The notes below the pieces were generated by a model. That model searched no databases. It was not told where the DNA came from and worked only from the letters and a program-made list of their open reading frames with translations. Below, piece by piece: positions 25,456 through 35,114 of a DNA stretch of 64,000 nucleotides (position 1 is its first letter; every line of letters starts with the position of its first letter). Origin of the DNA: an uncultured Acidimicrobiaceae bacterium. GTDB lineage: Bacteria; Actinomycetota; Acidimicrobiia; Acidimicrobiales; UBA10347. The position numbers and the translations under genes were made by a program. Location: the NCBI GenBank assembly GCA_905182135.1, contig CAJJAG010000004.1, positions 365,325 to 429,324 on the forward strand, read 5' to 3'.

Positions 25456-28400
25456 CCACCGCTGTCGGCGGCCAGGCCTGCTCGAGGTGCGACAGCAAGC
25501 GCTGCCTTGTCAACGGCGTAAATGCCGAGTTGCTCATCGCCAAACGCCAACCGTAGCGATGGGTTCTCAGAGAAGAGCACCAACGTTCGAGGATTAGCCA
25601 CCGCTCGTTCGAGCGATCCAATAATTACATACGAAACATCAAAAGCCCGCAAGAACGAGTCGATAACGTCGGGAGATTCGGTCGTATAGAACTCGGCGAC
25701 TTCTCGCTTGCGGTCATTCACCTCGAAGTCGAACAATGAGCGCTGCTGACTTTGATGCCAACGCCAACCGAGCACGGTGGGAAGACCCGCATGGATGCTC
25801 ATTCGGCCCCACCACTGATATTCACTTCCACCGACCGCCTCAACGATGGTCGGTCGACCATTCACATTCGTCTGGAGCCAGTCGATGATGGCTCGGTCCT
25901 GACCTGGGTCGATGACAAAGTCGTTGCCGTCGACGTCGCGGATGCCAAAGCTGTAGCGCCCGGGTTCGAGCCAGAGATCACCATCGAGCGATGGGCCCAA
26001 CGCCGTGTCGATGCGGTTGGCTTGTCGCGGCGAAACCGAAAGGACGGGATAGACCATTGACGCCATCAGCAGCAAGACCAGCCCGCCGGCGAGGACTCGG
26101 GTCGTAAGGCCAGCACGTCGATGTGCCGTTGATTCGGTTGTGTCCACTTCGGCGCTCACATCACCCCGCTTGCTAGCAAGCAACGGTCCGAACAGCCAGG
26201 AGGCAGCAAACGCCCCCGCTATAGCGAACAGGTGCCAGACCTGCAGCCAGAACTTGAACACGGTGTTGAGTCGAGCTATATCGGCGTTTTGTGTGAACGC
26301 TTCGACGCCAACCAACACACCAAAAGCCAGTACGAGGCACGCTGCGACAAACACGTGAGGTGTAGACGGCCTATGAGCGGTGATCTCAGCAAAAAGCAGC
26401 AGCAGACAGGCAACCATGCCCACAAAGGACAACGCCGCAACTGACCCGACCATTGCGCCGAGAACGACGAACCCAACAACGCCAGCGCCAGCCAGTCCAA
26501 ACGTGGCGACGGGTGCGTTGGTGCTCAGATGCTCGCGGTACTTCCATATCCGGTTGGCCACGTATGCAGCCCCGAGAAACAAGAAGAGGCCCCAATGTGC
26601 GAACCAGTCATCCAGGTTGGTCACAGATTCTGATCGGCTGAAGCCTGAGTCAGCGACCTGATTCCGACCACGGTATGGCGCGGTGACGGCCATATGAGCC
26701 GCACCGACAACTAGCAGTTGTCCAGCTGCGGACCTGGCACGCCACAGCGCCGGGCCCCGACTCATGGCCCACCCGAGCACGATCGCTCCGGCAACAAAGG
26801 CAACGAACGTCGGCATATCCCATGTGTGGACCATTCGAATGAACCCGCTGCCCAGACCCAGCCCAAATGCCAGGACCCATGTGGACATCACACGACTCTG
26901 ACGGGCTCGTTCGATGAAAGCGATGCTGCCAGCTAGCCCTAAACCAAAGAACGGCATTGCCATCAGATGCGGATGCAGGTCAGCGAACAACACCGTGAAA
27001 CTGGGGAACTCGGTGACTTCAAATCCAGCGCTGTTCTTGTTCACTCGGCTTGGGTCCCACCAGTCAAAGTCCGACAGTGGCAGCTGGTTCCTTAGCCGCA
27101 TGATGAGCTGACGGAAGCCGTCAAGGTTGCCGATCACCAAGAAGATCACAACAGCGAAGACCCCTGTTACCGCTGGGTTTGCTGGCCTATTGCTCCGCCG
27201 ACGCGCTAGCTCCACCAACATTGCTGTTGTCGAGAAGACGGTGACCGCAGCGAGGGCGGCATAAGTCGCTACGCCCAAATTGAAACCGATGTCGGGTCCA
27301 AGTCCAATCAGCCGGATCGGGACGGCCAGTACGAACCAGCCCATGTAGTAATAGTTCAGTGTTCCACCAGCCAGCCATGGATCGAACGGCGGCAACGAAG
27401 TCGAACCGGTAACCGCTGTCAGGTACGCAAGCTCCATTGGCTTCTCACCACCGCGCCATGGATGCCACATGTCCGGGTTAGTAGCCCGCAGCAAAATCAC
27501 GAATAGGAACACGCTTATGAAGACGGCCTCAGCAGCCAGGATGGTTCGCTTGTGGGTACAAAACAGCGCCCGGATCTCGTCGCTGCATCTTTGGGCTCGC
27601 CACGCAGCCGCGCCGATTATCAGCAACAACATGGTCCACACCAATTCGCGAGACAGGGTGAACATGCCTGATGACACGAGCAGCCAGATGGGTAGCGACA
27701 GCACGACAAGTGACAATGGTTTGCTCAGCCCGTAGACCGCTCCGGCGGCTCGACCGGCATAACGCATCAGGGTCGGTGCCACCGTCAGCGACACGACCTG
27801 AACCAGAGCGAACCAGAGCACGACGGCAACAGGACTGCTGGGATCAAACGAGTGCACGTCAGAGAAGGAACTGCCGGTCTGCTGCGTCACATACTCCTCA
27901 GGACGCAGCATGCCTGCGTTGGCGAATGCGTCCTTGGGTTCGACGTTGATCGCGGTGCGAGCGCGGTCCGGGTTCAGTAACGCGAATGCTCGCTGGATAC
28001 TGAACAGGTCAGTCTTGCGCCAGATGAAGACCGTCGGATGGTCATACAACGTGAACGCTTCTTCGGCGCTGGTGTCATCGATCGTGATACCAAATAGCGA
28101 CGGCTGGTTCTGGAATGTCTCGATCAGCTCGAACCCGAGGGAACCATCGAAGAGTGTGTCGTAGTACCGAGTCATCTGTGGGAAACGGGCTGGTGTTCGC
28201 GGCAGCGAATCATAGAACTTGTTGCTGGTCTCGATCACATAGTCGACTTGGTCTAAACCGCTGATCAGCAGCTCGATACGTTCGGGTGAGTCTCCGCCAA
28301 ACGAGAACGGTTCCAGCGTGACTCGTCCGAAATCTGATGGGCGCCCCCATGGCAATCCATCGTCCCAAGCCTGTTGACTCACGATTGATTCAGCAGGCAG

Positions 28401-29867
28401 GTTTTCGAGCATCCAGTCGCCAGCGGCAAGCCGGGCGTTGTCGTTGCCATAGACGCCATTCACGAATGCAAGCGCCCAAAAGACGGTTGCCCCAATTGAC
28501 AGAGCAACAGCCACCTTGATGGCGCGAGCTAATCGCGCCCGATCCACAGCTAGGTAAGCGCTGTAGCGCCAGGCAGCAACTAATCCTGCGGCACTCAAGG
28601 CAGTGATGATCGGATACGACGGCTGCAGATAACGCACGATGGCGTAAAACTGCAGCGATACGAGAACGAAGTATGACGCGATGACAGCCAGCGGTACCGC
28701 CCAATATCGTTCACCCATCGAAAAGCGACGACTAGCCCGGAAGAGTCCGTAGATGCCAGCCAGGCCGAGTCCAGGCCCCATCCCCCACAAGAACATCTGC
28801 TGAAGCGGATGGATCAGGGGTGTTCGCCCAACAAGCGGCTGTACCCATGGCCAGTTTCCGCCTTGATTAATATCAGATAGATACTCGAGATCTTGGGTAA
28901 ACCGATCATTAAAGACCAAGGAAAATCCGGCGCGAAAGTCATAAGGCTGGGCGATGCGGTAGGCGACGATGGCGAGAAGGAACATCGCAAGATACGGCTC
29001 GGTCAGGCGGCCTATACGACCGACAACGCCTGCAGGGATTCGAGCCTTAAAAAGGCCGCTCAAATGCGGGCCAGCGACAACCATCGACGCAGCGAAAGGC
29101 GCTGCCAAACTCGCTATGCCACTGAGCTTGGATGCGACCGCAAGACCAACAGCAACAGCCGTGACAACCCGCGCCCGCCAGCCTCCGCGCCCCCTAGCCA
29201 GACGCACGCTTCCCCACACTGCGCACGTAACGAAGAACGCAACCCAGGGCTCGCTCCCCAAGAAGTGCGAATATTGGATATGTAAGACCGTGAGCGACTG
29301 CAGCAACGCTGCCAGAAGACCGACCTTGCGTTCGTCGGTGAGTTCACGAGCCAAGAAGAACACCGCTCCGACAGTCATCGTGTCGACGAGAGCGCTCAGT
29401 AACCGGCCGATGATCGTCACGTCAAACCCGGTGTTAAAACGCAGTCGGCTACTGATGGGAGCGTCAGCAGGTTCGTCGCGTGCGATATTGATCCCGACGC
29501 CATCGATCGCTTCAACCGCCCACGACATCCTGTCCGTCATCAGCACGCCCGCCGCTGCTTCTGACGCCCACAATGGCAAAGTGCCGTAGACATAGCTCGG
29601 TTTATACACCCGAGGGTTCAGCGTGGACTTCTCAGGATCTAAAACCTCGCTCCATCGCCATTCATCAGGATTTTCGACGCTGGCAGCAACATCACTCCAG
29701 AACCGCTCATCTGGTTGCAAGTGGGTACCGCGGTCCCAGTCCAGGTTCCAAACCCGCAGCACAAAGGCCAGTAGCAAAATGGCAGCCAACAACCAGCGCG
29801 TGAGCGGACCGCGACAGCGTGGCTTCGGCGCCTCCACGGGCGTGTCGGTTGCAAGAACAGTCGCCAT
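25452..29867 (-). CDS. GT-C glycosyltransferase-like / DUF2298 (Chlor_Arch_YYY) fusion membrane protein
   Basis: 1471 aa, unusually long. The N-terminal half is a GT-C/PMT-like module: one helix, then THLQPDERFWSDVA with the acidic Asp-Glu motif near residue 53, about a dozen spans and a soluble part to about residue 690. The C-terminal half is a DUF2298 domain, known by PPFDPWLAGGTLNYYYMGW near residue 832 and FADLHPHLMAMPFF near 966, followed by more spans and a soluble tail with DVSYVIIG. DUF2298 is known mostly from Chloroflexota and Archaea, usually as its own gene. The start ATG 29867 lies 25 bases downstream of the mycoredoxin gene; no ribosome site is evident. Confidence 0.85.
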   Translation of the reverse strand: MATVLATDTPVEAPKPRCRGPLTRWLLAAILLLAFVLRVWNLDWDRGTHLQPDERFWSDVAASVENPDEWRWSEVLDPEKSTLNPRVYKPSYVYGTLPLWASEAAAGVLMTDRMSWAVEAIDGVGINIARDEPADAPISSRLRFNTGFDVTIIGRLLSALVDTMTVGAVFFLARELTDERKVGLLAALLQSLTVLHIQYSHFLGSEPWVAFFVTCAVWGSVRLARGRGGWRARVVTAVAVGLAVASKLSGIASLAAPFAASMVVAGPHLSGLFKARIPAGVVGRIGRLTEPYLAMFLLAIVAYRIAQPYDFRAGFSLVFNDRFTQDLEYLSDINQGGNWPWVQPLVGRTPLIHPLQQMFLWGMGPGLGLAGIYGLFRASRRFSMGERYWAVPLAVIASYFVLVSLQFYAIVRYLQPSYPIITALSAAGLVAAWRYSAYLAVDRARLARAIKVAVALSIGATVFWALAFVNGVYGNDNARLAAGDWMLENLPAESIVSQQAWDDGLPWGRPSDFGRVTLEPFSFGGDSPERIELLISGLDQVDYVIETSNKFYDSLPRTPARFPQMTRYYDTLFDGSLGFELIETFQNQPSLFGITIDDTSAEEAFTLYDHPTVFIWRKTDLFSIQRAFALLNPDRARTAINVEPKDAFANAGMLRPEEYVTQQTGSSFSDVHSFDPSSPVAVVLWFALVQVVSLTVAPTLMRYAGRAAGAVYGLSKPLSLVVLSLPIWLLVSSGMFTLSRELVWTMLLLIIGAAAWRAQRCSDEIRALFCTHKRTILAAEAVFISVFLFVILLRATNPDMWHPWRGGEKPMELAYLTAVTGSTSLPPFDPWLAGGTLNYYYMGWFVLAVPIRLIGLGPDIGFNLGVATYAALAAVTVFSTTAMLVELARRRSNRPANPAVTGVFAVVIFLVIGNLDGFRQLIMRLRNQLPLSDFDWWDPSRVNKNSAGFEVTEFPSFTVLFADLHPHLMAMPFFGLGLAGSIAFIERARQSRVMSTWVLAFGLGLGSGFIRMVHTWDMPTFVAFVAGAIVLGWAMSRGPALWRARSAAGQLLVVGAAHMAVTAPYRGRNQVADSGFSRSESVTNLDDWFAHWGLFLFLGAAYVANRIWKYREHLSTNAPVATFGLAGAGVVGFVVLGAMVGSVAALSFVGMVACLLLLFAEITAHRPSTPHVFVAACLVLAFGVLVGVEAFTQNADIARLNTVFKFWLQVWHLFAIAGAFAASWLFGPLLASKRGDVSAEVDTTESTAHRRAGLTTRVLAGGLVLLLMASMVYPVLSVSPRQANRIDTALGPSLDGDLWLEPGRYSFGIRDVDGNDFVIDPGQDRAIIDWLQTNVNGRPTIVEAVGGSEYQWWGRMSIHAGLPTVLGWRWHQSQQRSLFDFEVNDRKREVAEFYTTESPDVIDSFLRAFDVSYVIIGSLERAVANPRTLVLFSENPSLRLAFGDEQLGIYAVDKAALAVAPRAGLAADSGG

Positions 29868-29892
29868 GTGCGAATACGTGTTGTCCGGCCGG

Positions 29893-30165
29893 CTACTTGA
29901 TCGGTACGAGATGAGGAACTTCGTCGGCCATTGCCTTCATGACCTGACCCAGACTTGGGTTCACAAGCGACGTGGAGCCAATTCGCAACGTCGGAACGGT
30001 CTCATTTCCGTTCGCAACCGACATCACGAAAGAGCGGTGGCGATTGTTCTCATAAATGTTGTATTTCTTGAACGGGATGTCGGCGCTTTTGAGTCGACGT
30101 TCGAGGCTCATGCAAAATCCGCAGCCCGGACGCCAGAAAAAATCGATGTGGTCTTGGCTCGTCAC
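29893..30165 (-). CDS. Mycoredoxin / glutaredoxin-like protein
   Basis: 90 aa thioredoxin-fold protein. FFWRPGCGFC carries the CXXC active site near residue 15, then ETVPTLRIG with the cis-proline, then SLVNPS. CGFC differs by one residue from the CGYC of mycobacterial mycoredoxin-1, which reduces mycothiol mixed disulfides. GTG 30165 was chosen because GAGGAG lies 7 bases upstream; the frame runs 35 codons further without thioredoxin-like sequence. It is divergent from the ABC-F gene at 30232. Confidence 0.88.
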   Translation of the reverse strand: MTSQDHIDFFWRPGCGFCMSLERRLKSADIPFKKYNIYENNRHRSFVMSVANGNETVPTLRIGSTSLVNPSLGQVMKAMADEVPHLVPIK

Positions 30166-30231
30166 GGTGGTACTCCTCGCTGACTCCGCAACACTACCGA
30201 TTATGCAGTACTTCAGCAGTGGCAGGCAGCA

Positions 30232-31983
30232 GTGATTCTGATCGATGTGCACGATGTGACCCTCCGCCATGCCCGAGGCGAGGTTCTGTCAAATGTCGCG
30301 CTCACCGTGAGCTCAGGTGATCGCCTTGGGGTCGTCGGGCACAATGGCGCCGGTAAGTCGACCTTGCTCGGCATCGCAACCGGAGACATTATTCCCGACA
30401 GCGGCATCGTCCGCAAGGAAGGCGGCGTGCAAGTTGCCACCCTCCCACAGCGGCCGGTGTTCGAAGATGTCACGGCGCTCGAAGCGGTTGGCGATTCGTG
30501 GGAAGCAGCCGCAGTGCTAGATCGGCTTGGCCTAGGTCATCGCGCCGGCGATCGAGTCCAGGTCATGAGCGGTGGCGAGCAGCGACGAGTCGCCTTGGCA
30601 CGTGCACTGGTAACTCCCTCGGACCTTTTGGTTCTCGATGAGCCCACCAACCACCTTGACATTGATGCCATCGACTGGCTCGAAGAACGATTGAAAAATT
30701 TCAAGGGCGGCCTGCTGTGTGTATCCCACGACCGACACATGCTCGACTCCATCACGACTCGGATCCTCGAAGTCGACAGTGGCAGCCTCTACATGCACGA
30801 CGGCGGCTACCGGGGATATCTCGACGGGCGAGAGGCTCGCGTTGACGCGTCGGACAAGGCCGAGACCGTCCGGAAAAACCTCGCTAGAAGAGAGAAAGAA
30901 TGGCTGCTGCGGGGTGCGCCTGCCCGCACGAGTAAAGCCAAGGCTCGCATACGTACAGCCGAAGCCATTCAAGAATCTGGTGTCAAGCGCGGCATCCGCG
31001 ATGATGGGTTGGCGCTTCACAGCACGACACCGCGTCTTGGTAACACCGTCATCGAACTGAGCGATATTCGAGTCGAAATTGGTGACCGCGTCCTCGTTGA
31101 CGGTTTCACGATCGAGTTGGACCCCCGCGAACGTCTTGGCATCGTTGGCCCAAATGGCACCGGCAAGTCCACCCTGCTCGACACGATTGCGCTGCGCCGC
31201 GAGCCAGCTTCTGGTTCTATCCGTCATGGCTCCACAGTCCGACTGTCGTACTTCGACCAGCTCGGTCACTCGCTTGACCCGTCCAAGAAGGTGATCGAGA
31301 TGTTCACCGAGGGCAGCCGCGATGCAGACTGGCGCGACAAGTTGCTGCTCGAACGCTTCTGGTTCGATGCAGCGACCCAGTACTCCCCCATCGAGCAACT
31401 CTCAGGTGGGGAACGGCGACGCCTCCAACTCGTGCTCACGTTGGCTGAAGAGCCAAACGTTCTGCTGCTCGATGAGCCAACCAACGACTTGGACTTGGAC
31501 ACGCTACGGGCGCTCGAGGACTTCCTCGAAGATTTCCCTGGTGCGGTGGTGGCCGTAAGTCACGACCGCGCATTTCTCGAGCGCGTTGTGGACGATGTGA
31601 TCGTTGTCGACGAGTCGACCACAGTCGGCCGCGTTCCTGGAGGGTTTGAGGCATGGCTTGAGACTCGTCGCTCTAATCGCCGCAAGGGCCACGCGTCCAC
31701 CCGCTCAGGAAACAACAGCGCAGCATCCAAGGGCGTAAAGCTAAAGACCGAGCCGGGAACGGCGTCGGGTGCATCCAAGTCGACGCTGCGGCACCACCAA
31801 AAGGAAACCGAGAAGCTCATCCGTAAGGCCGACAAGGCAGTAGTAGCCCTTACCACCAAGCTCGCTGATGCCGCTGACCATGCAACCATGGCCTCGCTGG
31901 GCACCGAGCTGAGCGAAGCACAAGCCGAACTCGACACACTCGAAGAGCAGTGGATGGAAACTTCGCTAGAACTTGAGGGGTAG
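30232..31983 (+). CDS. uup: ABC-F family ATPase (Uup-like)
   Basis: 583 aa, two fused ABC domains without membrane segments. Walker A motifs are GHNGAGKS and GPNGTGKS; signatures MSGGEQRRVALA and LSGGERRRLQL; Walker B LLVLDEPTNHLD and LLLDEPTNDLD. The C-terminal 65 residues form a Lys/Glu-rich coiled coil as in Uup. ABC-F proteins act on the ribosome E site or on DNA/ribosome quality control, not in transport. The start is a GTG with a weak upstream AGGCAG. Confidence 0.93.
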   Translation: MILIDVHDVTLRHARGEVLSNVALTVSSGDRLGVVGHNGAGKSTLLGIATGDIIPDSGIVRKEGGVQVATLPQRPVFEDVTALEAVGDSWEAAAVLDRLGLGHRAGDRVQVMSGGEQRRVALARALVTPSDLLVLDEPTNHLDIDAIDWLEERLKNFKGGLLCVSHDRHMLDSITTRILEVDSGSLYMHDGGYRGYLDGREARVDASDKAETVRKNLARREKEWLLRGAPARTSKAKARIRTAEAIQESGVKRGIRDDGLALHSTTPRLGNTVIELSDIRVEIGDRVLVDGFTIELDPRERLGIVGPNGTGKSTLLDTIALRREPASGSIRHGSTVRLSYFDQLGHSLDPSKKVIEMFTEGSRDADWRDKLLLERFWFDAATQYSPIEQLSGGERRRLQLVLTLAEEPNVLLLDEPTNDLDLDTLRALEDFLEDFPGAVVAVSHDRAFLERVVDDVIVVDESTTVGRVPGGFEAWLETRRSNRRKGHASTRSGNNSAASKGVKLKTEPGTASGASKSTLRHHQKETEKLIRKADKAVVALTTKLADAADHATMASLGTELSEAQAELDTLEEQWMETSLELEG

Positions 31984-32211
31984 CGACAATTTTCCTGGCT
32001 TCGCTGCAGCTGTTAGAAACCCCCGCGCAACGGTCTCTCAGCGCTCGGCTTCCTTTGGGAAGTTACTGTTCACAGCGCTCACTAAGCACGTGGCTCGCTG
32101 CGCTCACAACGTGCTCGTTATCGCTTCGGCTGTTCAACGGGCCGTACAGGAAGTATTTATTCCCATCTTTCATAGTTATGCCCCGTCTATCTCAGTGATC
32201 ATCCGAGTGGA

Positions 32212-32217
32212 TACGCT
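32212..32217 (+). promoter_or_regulatory. -10 hexamer TACGCT before nfuA
   Basis: TACGCT ends 6 bases before ATG 32224. Confidence 0.55.
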
Positions 32218-32223
32218 CTTGTC

Positions 32224-32847
32224 ATGACTGACGTCACGACTGACGAAATCGTTCTCGATGTAAGCGACGAAGCCCTGTTCAAGGTGCTCGACGTTCGAGC
32301 TGCCGAAGAAGAGGGCGACGCTCTCGGGCTACGAGTCGAGGTGACGGGCGTCGAAGGCGTCGATTATGCCTACGACCTTGCCTTCGAACCAATCTCCGAA
32401 GCCACCGAAACCGACGTTTCATACTCAGTTGGCGAACTCACAATAATGGTGCCACTGAACAGCATCGACAAGTTGCGCGGCGCCACACTCGACTTACCAA
32501 GCAACCCCATGCAGGGTGGCTTGGTTATTCGGAACCCGAACCGTCCAAACCCGCTCGGCAACAGTGAATCAATCGAGCTCACCGGTGACATTAGCGAAAA
32601 GGTTCAGCAGTTGTTGACCCAACAAATCAACCCATCGCTTGCAGCACACGGCGGCTGGGCCGAACTCGACAGGGTCGAGGGCACTGATGTCTACGTAACC
32701 ATGGGTGGCGGCTGCCAAGGCTGTGCCATGAGCGCAGCGACGTTACGTGAAGGCATCACGGTCATGATCAGTGAGATGATCCCAGAGGTCACCGAAGTCA
32801 TCGACACGACCGACCACAACGCTGGCGATAGCCCTTACTACCAGTAG
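32224..32847 (+). CDS. nfuA: NfuA-like Fe-S cluster carrier
   Basis: 207 aa. The N-terminal ~105 residues resemble a degenerate A-type (HesB/IscA) domain without its cysteines (GVDYAYDLAFE, NPMQGGLVIRNPN). The C-terminal NifU domain has the cluster-binding CXXC in MGGGCQGCAMSAATLR. NfuA proteins hand 4Fe-4S clusters to targets such as aconitase and lipoyl synthase. It is followed by a short inverted repeat and the convergent DUF2510 gene. Confidence 0.9.
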   Translation: MTDVTTDEIVLDVSDEALFKVLDVRAAEEEGDALGLRVEVTGVEGVDYAYDLAFEPISEATETDVSYSVGELTIMVPLNSIDKLRGATLDLPSNPMQGGLVIRNPNRPNPLGNSESIELTGDISEKVQQLLTQQINPSLAAHGGWAELDRVEGTDVYVTMGGGCQGCAMSAATLREGITVMISEMIPEVTEVIDTTDHNAGDSPYYQ

Positions 32848-32857
32848 GTGTTCAGAA

Positions 32858-32871
32858 GGCGACTAGTCGCC
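32858..32871. terminator. Palindrome GGCGACTAGTCGCC between convergent genes
   Basis: A 14-base perfect palindrome (5-bp stem with CTAG loop) includes the TAG stop of the minus-strand DUF2510 gene and lies just after nfuA. There is no adjacent T-run; it may be a weak bidirectional terminator or chance. Confidence 0.3.
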
Positions 32872-33876
32872 AGCTGCATAATTTTGGTCGCCCTCAGTCG
32901 ATCCTTCAAGCGATAACGGCGGTGGTCTACTTTGGCGCCCGACCAGTGTCAGAGCGTTAGCCAGAACGGTATCCGTCGCAACTGCGTCAAAGACTGGCTG
33001 AGCAACCTGGCCCGCCGCAGACTCTTCGAAGAGCAGCGGGACAGAGTCGAACAAGAACTCGCTATCGGCAGAACCACCAACCGGTCCACAATGGGCGACC
33101 TGCACAACAGCGCCCCCAAGATGAGCAAACCAGCATGATGCAGATGACCCAAGTTCAATGCCCCGTTGCGTAGCGAAACCTTGGTGCCAGTCTGCAAGAT
33201 CGACGAGCACACTCTCGCCATTGACGAGCAGTAAACCGCCAACTTCTATGGCCTCGCTCAAAGCAAACGAGATACCAGGATCAACCGCTCCGTCCATGAC
33301 GTCGACCTCAAGTTCCTCGATAGGTTCGGTCGCGAGACCTTCGATATTGCTGCCTTCTTCGAGGTCCTCGACTCGCGCTTCTTCCTCCCTATCGAGCTGC
33401 ACTGATTCAGCAATGATCTCGCCGCCTGGCTCATTGTTGCGCAGGAGCAGGAGCCCAGTGATGGCGAGTCCAGCGATCAGGCCGAGAAGGCCCCATACGA
33501 TCAGCGCCCGACCGGATTGGGCACCAGGTCGATCTGGTTGCACCGCTGTCTTGGCTGCAGGAACAAGAGAGCGAGTGATCACTGCAACTGTGCGAACCGG
33601 CGACTCCTGCATAAGCGACGCTTGGCGAACACCGCCAGGCTCGAACCGTGCAACAACGGGCTCGACCAACACAAGGTCGTCTCGCGGGGCAATGACCGCA
33701 GGCACTGGTTGCTCGGTTGGAGGCGCATTCGGTACTGCTATCTCGCTCGCATCTTTCGCGAAATCGAGGTCGACGACTATCGCTCCGGCATCACTAACGC
33801 TTTCGGTCCAGCGTTCGCCGTCGAACAAGCGCCCATCGAAGCGGCCGAGTGGATCTGCATACCAGTCCGCATCCAT
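32863..33876 (-). CDS. DUF2510-domain single-pass membrane protein
   Basis: 337 aa. Residues 3-26 form a DUF2510 motif (DADWYADPLGRFDGRLFDG followed by ERWT). A proline-rich linker leads to one transmembrane helix at about 126-146, then an acidic stretch (EEEARVEDLEEG) and an extracytoplasmic domain with two cysteines (SCWFAHLG, AHCGP). DUF2510 is an actinobacterial membrane-protein module of unknown function. ATG 33876 was chosen: GAGGAG lies 9 bases upstream, while the ATG at 33885 directly abuts that site. Confidence 0.8.
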   Translation of the reverse strand: MDADWYADPLGRFDGRLFDGERWTESVSDAGAIVVDLDFAKDASEIAVPNAPPTEQPVPAVIAPRDDLVLVEPVVARFEPGGVRQASLMQESPVRTVAVITRSLVPAAKTAVQPDRPGAQSGRALIVWGLLGLIAGLAITGLLLLRNNEPGGEIIAESVQLDREEEARVEDLEEGSNIEGLATEPIEELEVDVMDGAVDPGISFALSEAIEVGGLLLVNGESVLVDLADWHQGFATQRGIELGSSASCWFAHLGGAVVQVAHCGPVGGSADSEFLFDSVPLLFEESAAGQVAQPVFDAVATDTVLANALTLVGRQSRPPPLSLEGSTEGDQNYAAGD

Positions 33877-33971
33877 CAAGACCATCTCCTCGCATCATCT
33901 CGATCGCGACATAATCGTAGTGCGAACTGTTCTATGCTCATGCGGCACCTCGCCGGCGATTGCGACGTCCT

Positions 33972-35090
33972 ATGAGCTCATCAGATTCCCCGCCTCCAGC
34001 CTGCTGGTCCGCATCCAGGAAACCAGCCTCGATACCCGCTGGCCCAGAAGATATTTCCGCGTCATGGATCACTGAAGTTCTGAACTCAGCGCAATACGAC
34101 GTGGCCATTCGTGATGTCGTTGTGGAACCCATCGGCACCGGGCAAATGGCAAGCAGCCTGCGGGTCACGCCGGTCTATACCGGCGCGACCGATGCTCCGC
34201 GTTCGCTCGTTGTCAAAATCGCATCAGGTGACCCAAACAGCCGCCAGGCAGGTGCCCGAGGTGCCTACCTGAAAGAAGTCCGCTTCTACCAAGAGTTTGC
34301 CGATGGCTTGCCGGTGGCAACACCTGGATCTTTGTGGGCCGACATCGATCTCGACACCAATGACTTCGCGATCGTGCTCGAAGACATGAGTCCTGCCACC
34401 CAAGGTGACCAAATCGCTGGCTCGGACGAGGCCAGCATCCTGACCGCTGCAGTCAACATCGCTGGCCTGCATGCGCCGCACTGGGGTGACACTGACTTAT
34501 TCAACAAGGCGTGGTTGACAGCACCTCAGAACGAGCGCGGCGCTGGTTACGGCGAGCTCAAGGCAATCGTTGCGATGGTCACACCCCGTTTCATCGATCG
34601 TTACCAAGATCGGCTTAGCCAAACCCAAATTGCCCACCTTGAATGGTTCGCCGAAACGATCGACTCATGGCTACTCAATGATGACGGCCGATTCGCGTTG
34701 ACCCACGGCGATCACCGGCTCGACAATCTGCTGTTTTCTCCTACGGCAAACGCTGATCGTCCAGTCACCGTTGTGGATTGGCAGACGATCGCTGTCCGAA
34801 ACCCTGTTGCGGATATCTCGTACCTGCTCGGCACCGGTGTGGAACCAATGGTTCGTCGTGACATCGAAGCCAATGTTGTTGGCCGTTATCACCGAGCGCT
34901 CAGCGCACTTGGGGTGATTGGATACGACCTAGACGAGTGCCTCAACGACTATCGCAATCAGACGCCTCACGCTCTGCTTCTTACGGTGCTTGGTTCCATG
35001 CTGACCGTACAAACCCACCGCGGCGACAACATGTTCATGGCCATGCTGCAGCGCAGCAGCCAACAGATGACCGATCTCGGAGTTCGCTAA
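33972..35090 (+). CDS. Phosphotransferase of the aminoglycoside/EcKinase-like superfamily
   Basis: 372 aa protein-kinase-like fold. It has a nucleotide-binding VVKIASGD lysine, AYLKEVRFYQEF (the helix-C glutamate), the catalytic loop LTHGDHRLDNLLF and the metal site VVDWQT. The sequence pattern (ALTHGDHRLDN, EDMSPATQGDQ) is that of small-molecule phosphotransferases common in Actinobacteria and Proteobacteria, near ecdysteroid-kinase-like DUF1679 proteins. It is not a known resistance enzyme. The start is uncertain: ATG 33972 with no evident ribosome site; a TTG at 33960 is in frame. It is followed by udk after 24 bases. Confidence 0.8.
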   Translation: MSSSDSPPPACWSASRKPASIPAGPEDISASWITEVLNSAQYDVAIRDVVVEPIGTGQMASSLRVTPVYTGATDAPRSLVVKIASGDPNSRQAGARGAYLKEVRFYQEFADGLPVATPGSLWADIDLDTNDFAIVLEDMSPATQGDQIAGSDEASILTAAVNIAGLHAPHWGDTDLFNKAWLTAPQNERGAGYGELKAIVAMVTPRFIDRYQDRLSQTQIAHLEWFAETIDSWLLNDDGRFALTHGDHRLDNLLFSPTANADRPVTVVDWQTIAVRNPVADISYLLGTGVEPMVRRDIEANVVGRYHRALSALGVIGYDLDECLNDYRNQTPHALLLTVLGSMLTVQTHRGDNMFMAMLQRSSQQMTDLGVR

Positions 35091-35102
35091 GGGCCCAGCC
35101 GA

Positions 35103-35108
35103 TAGCCT
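35103..35108 (+). promoter_or_regulatory. -10 hexamer TAGCCT before udk
   Basis: TAGCCT ends 6 bases before GTG 35115. Confidence 0.5.
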
Positions 35109-35114
35109 GCCGCC

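Noticed and set aside
33972..35090. Aminoglycoside resistance kinase
   Set aside because: Has the general phosphotransferase fold but no specific match to known resistance enzymes.
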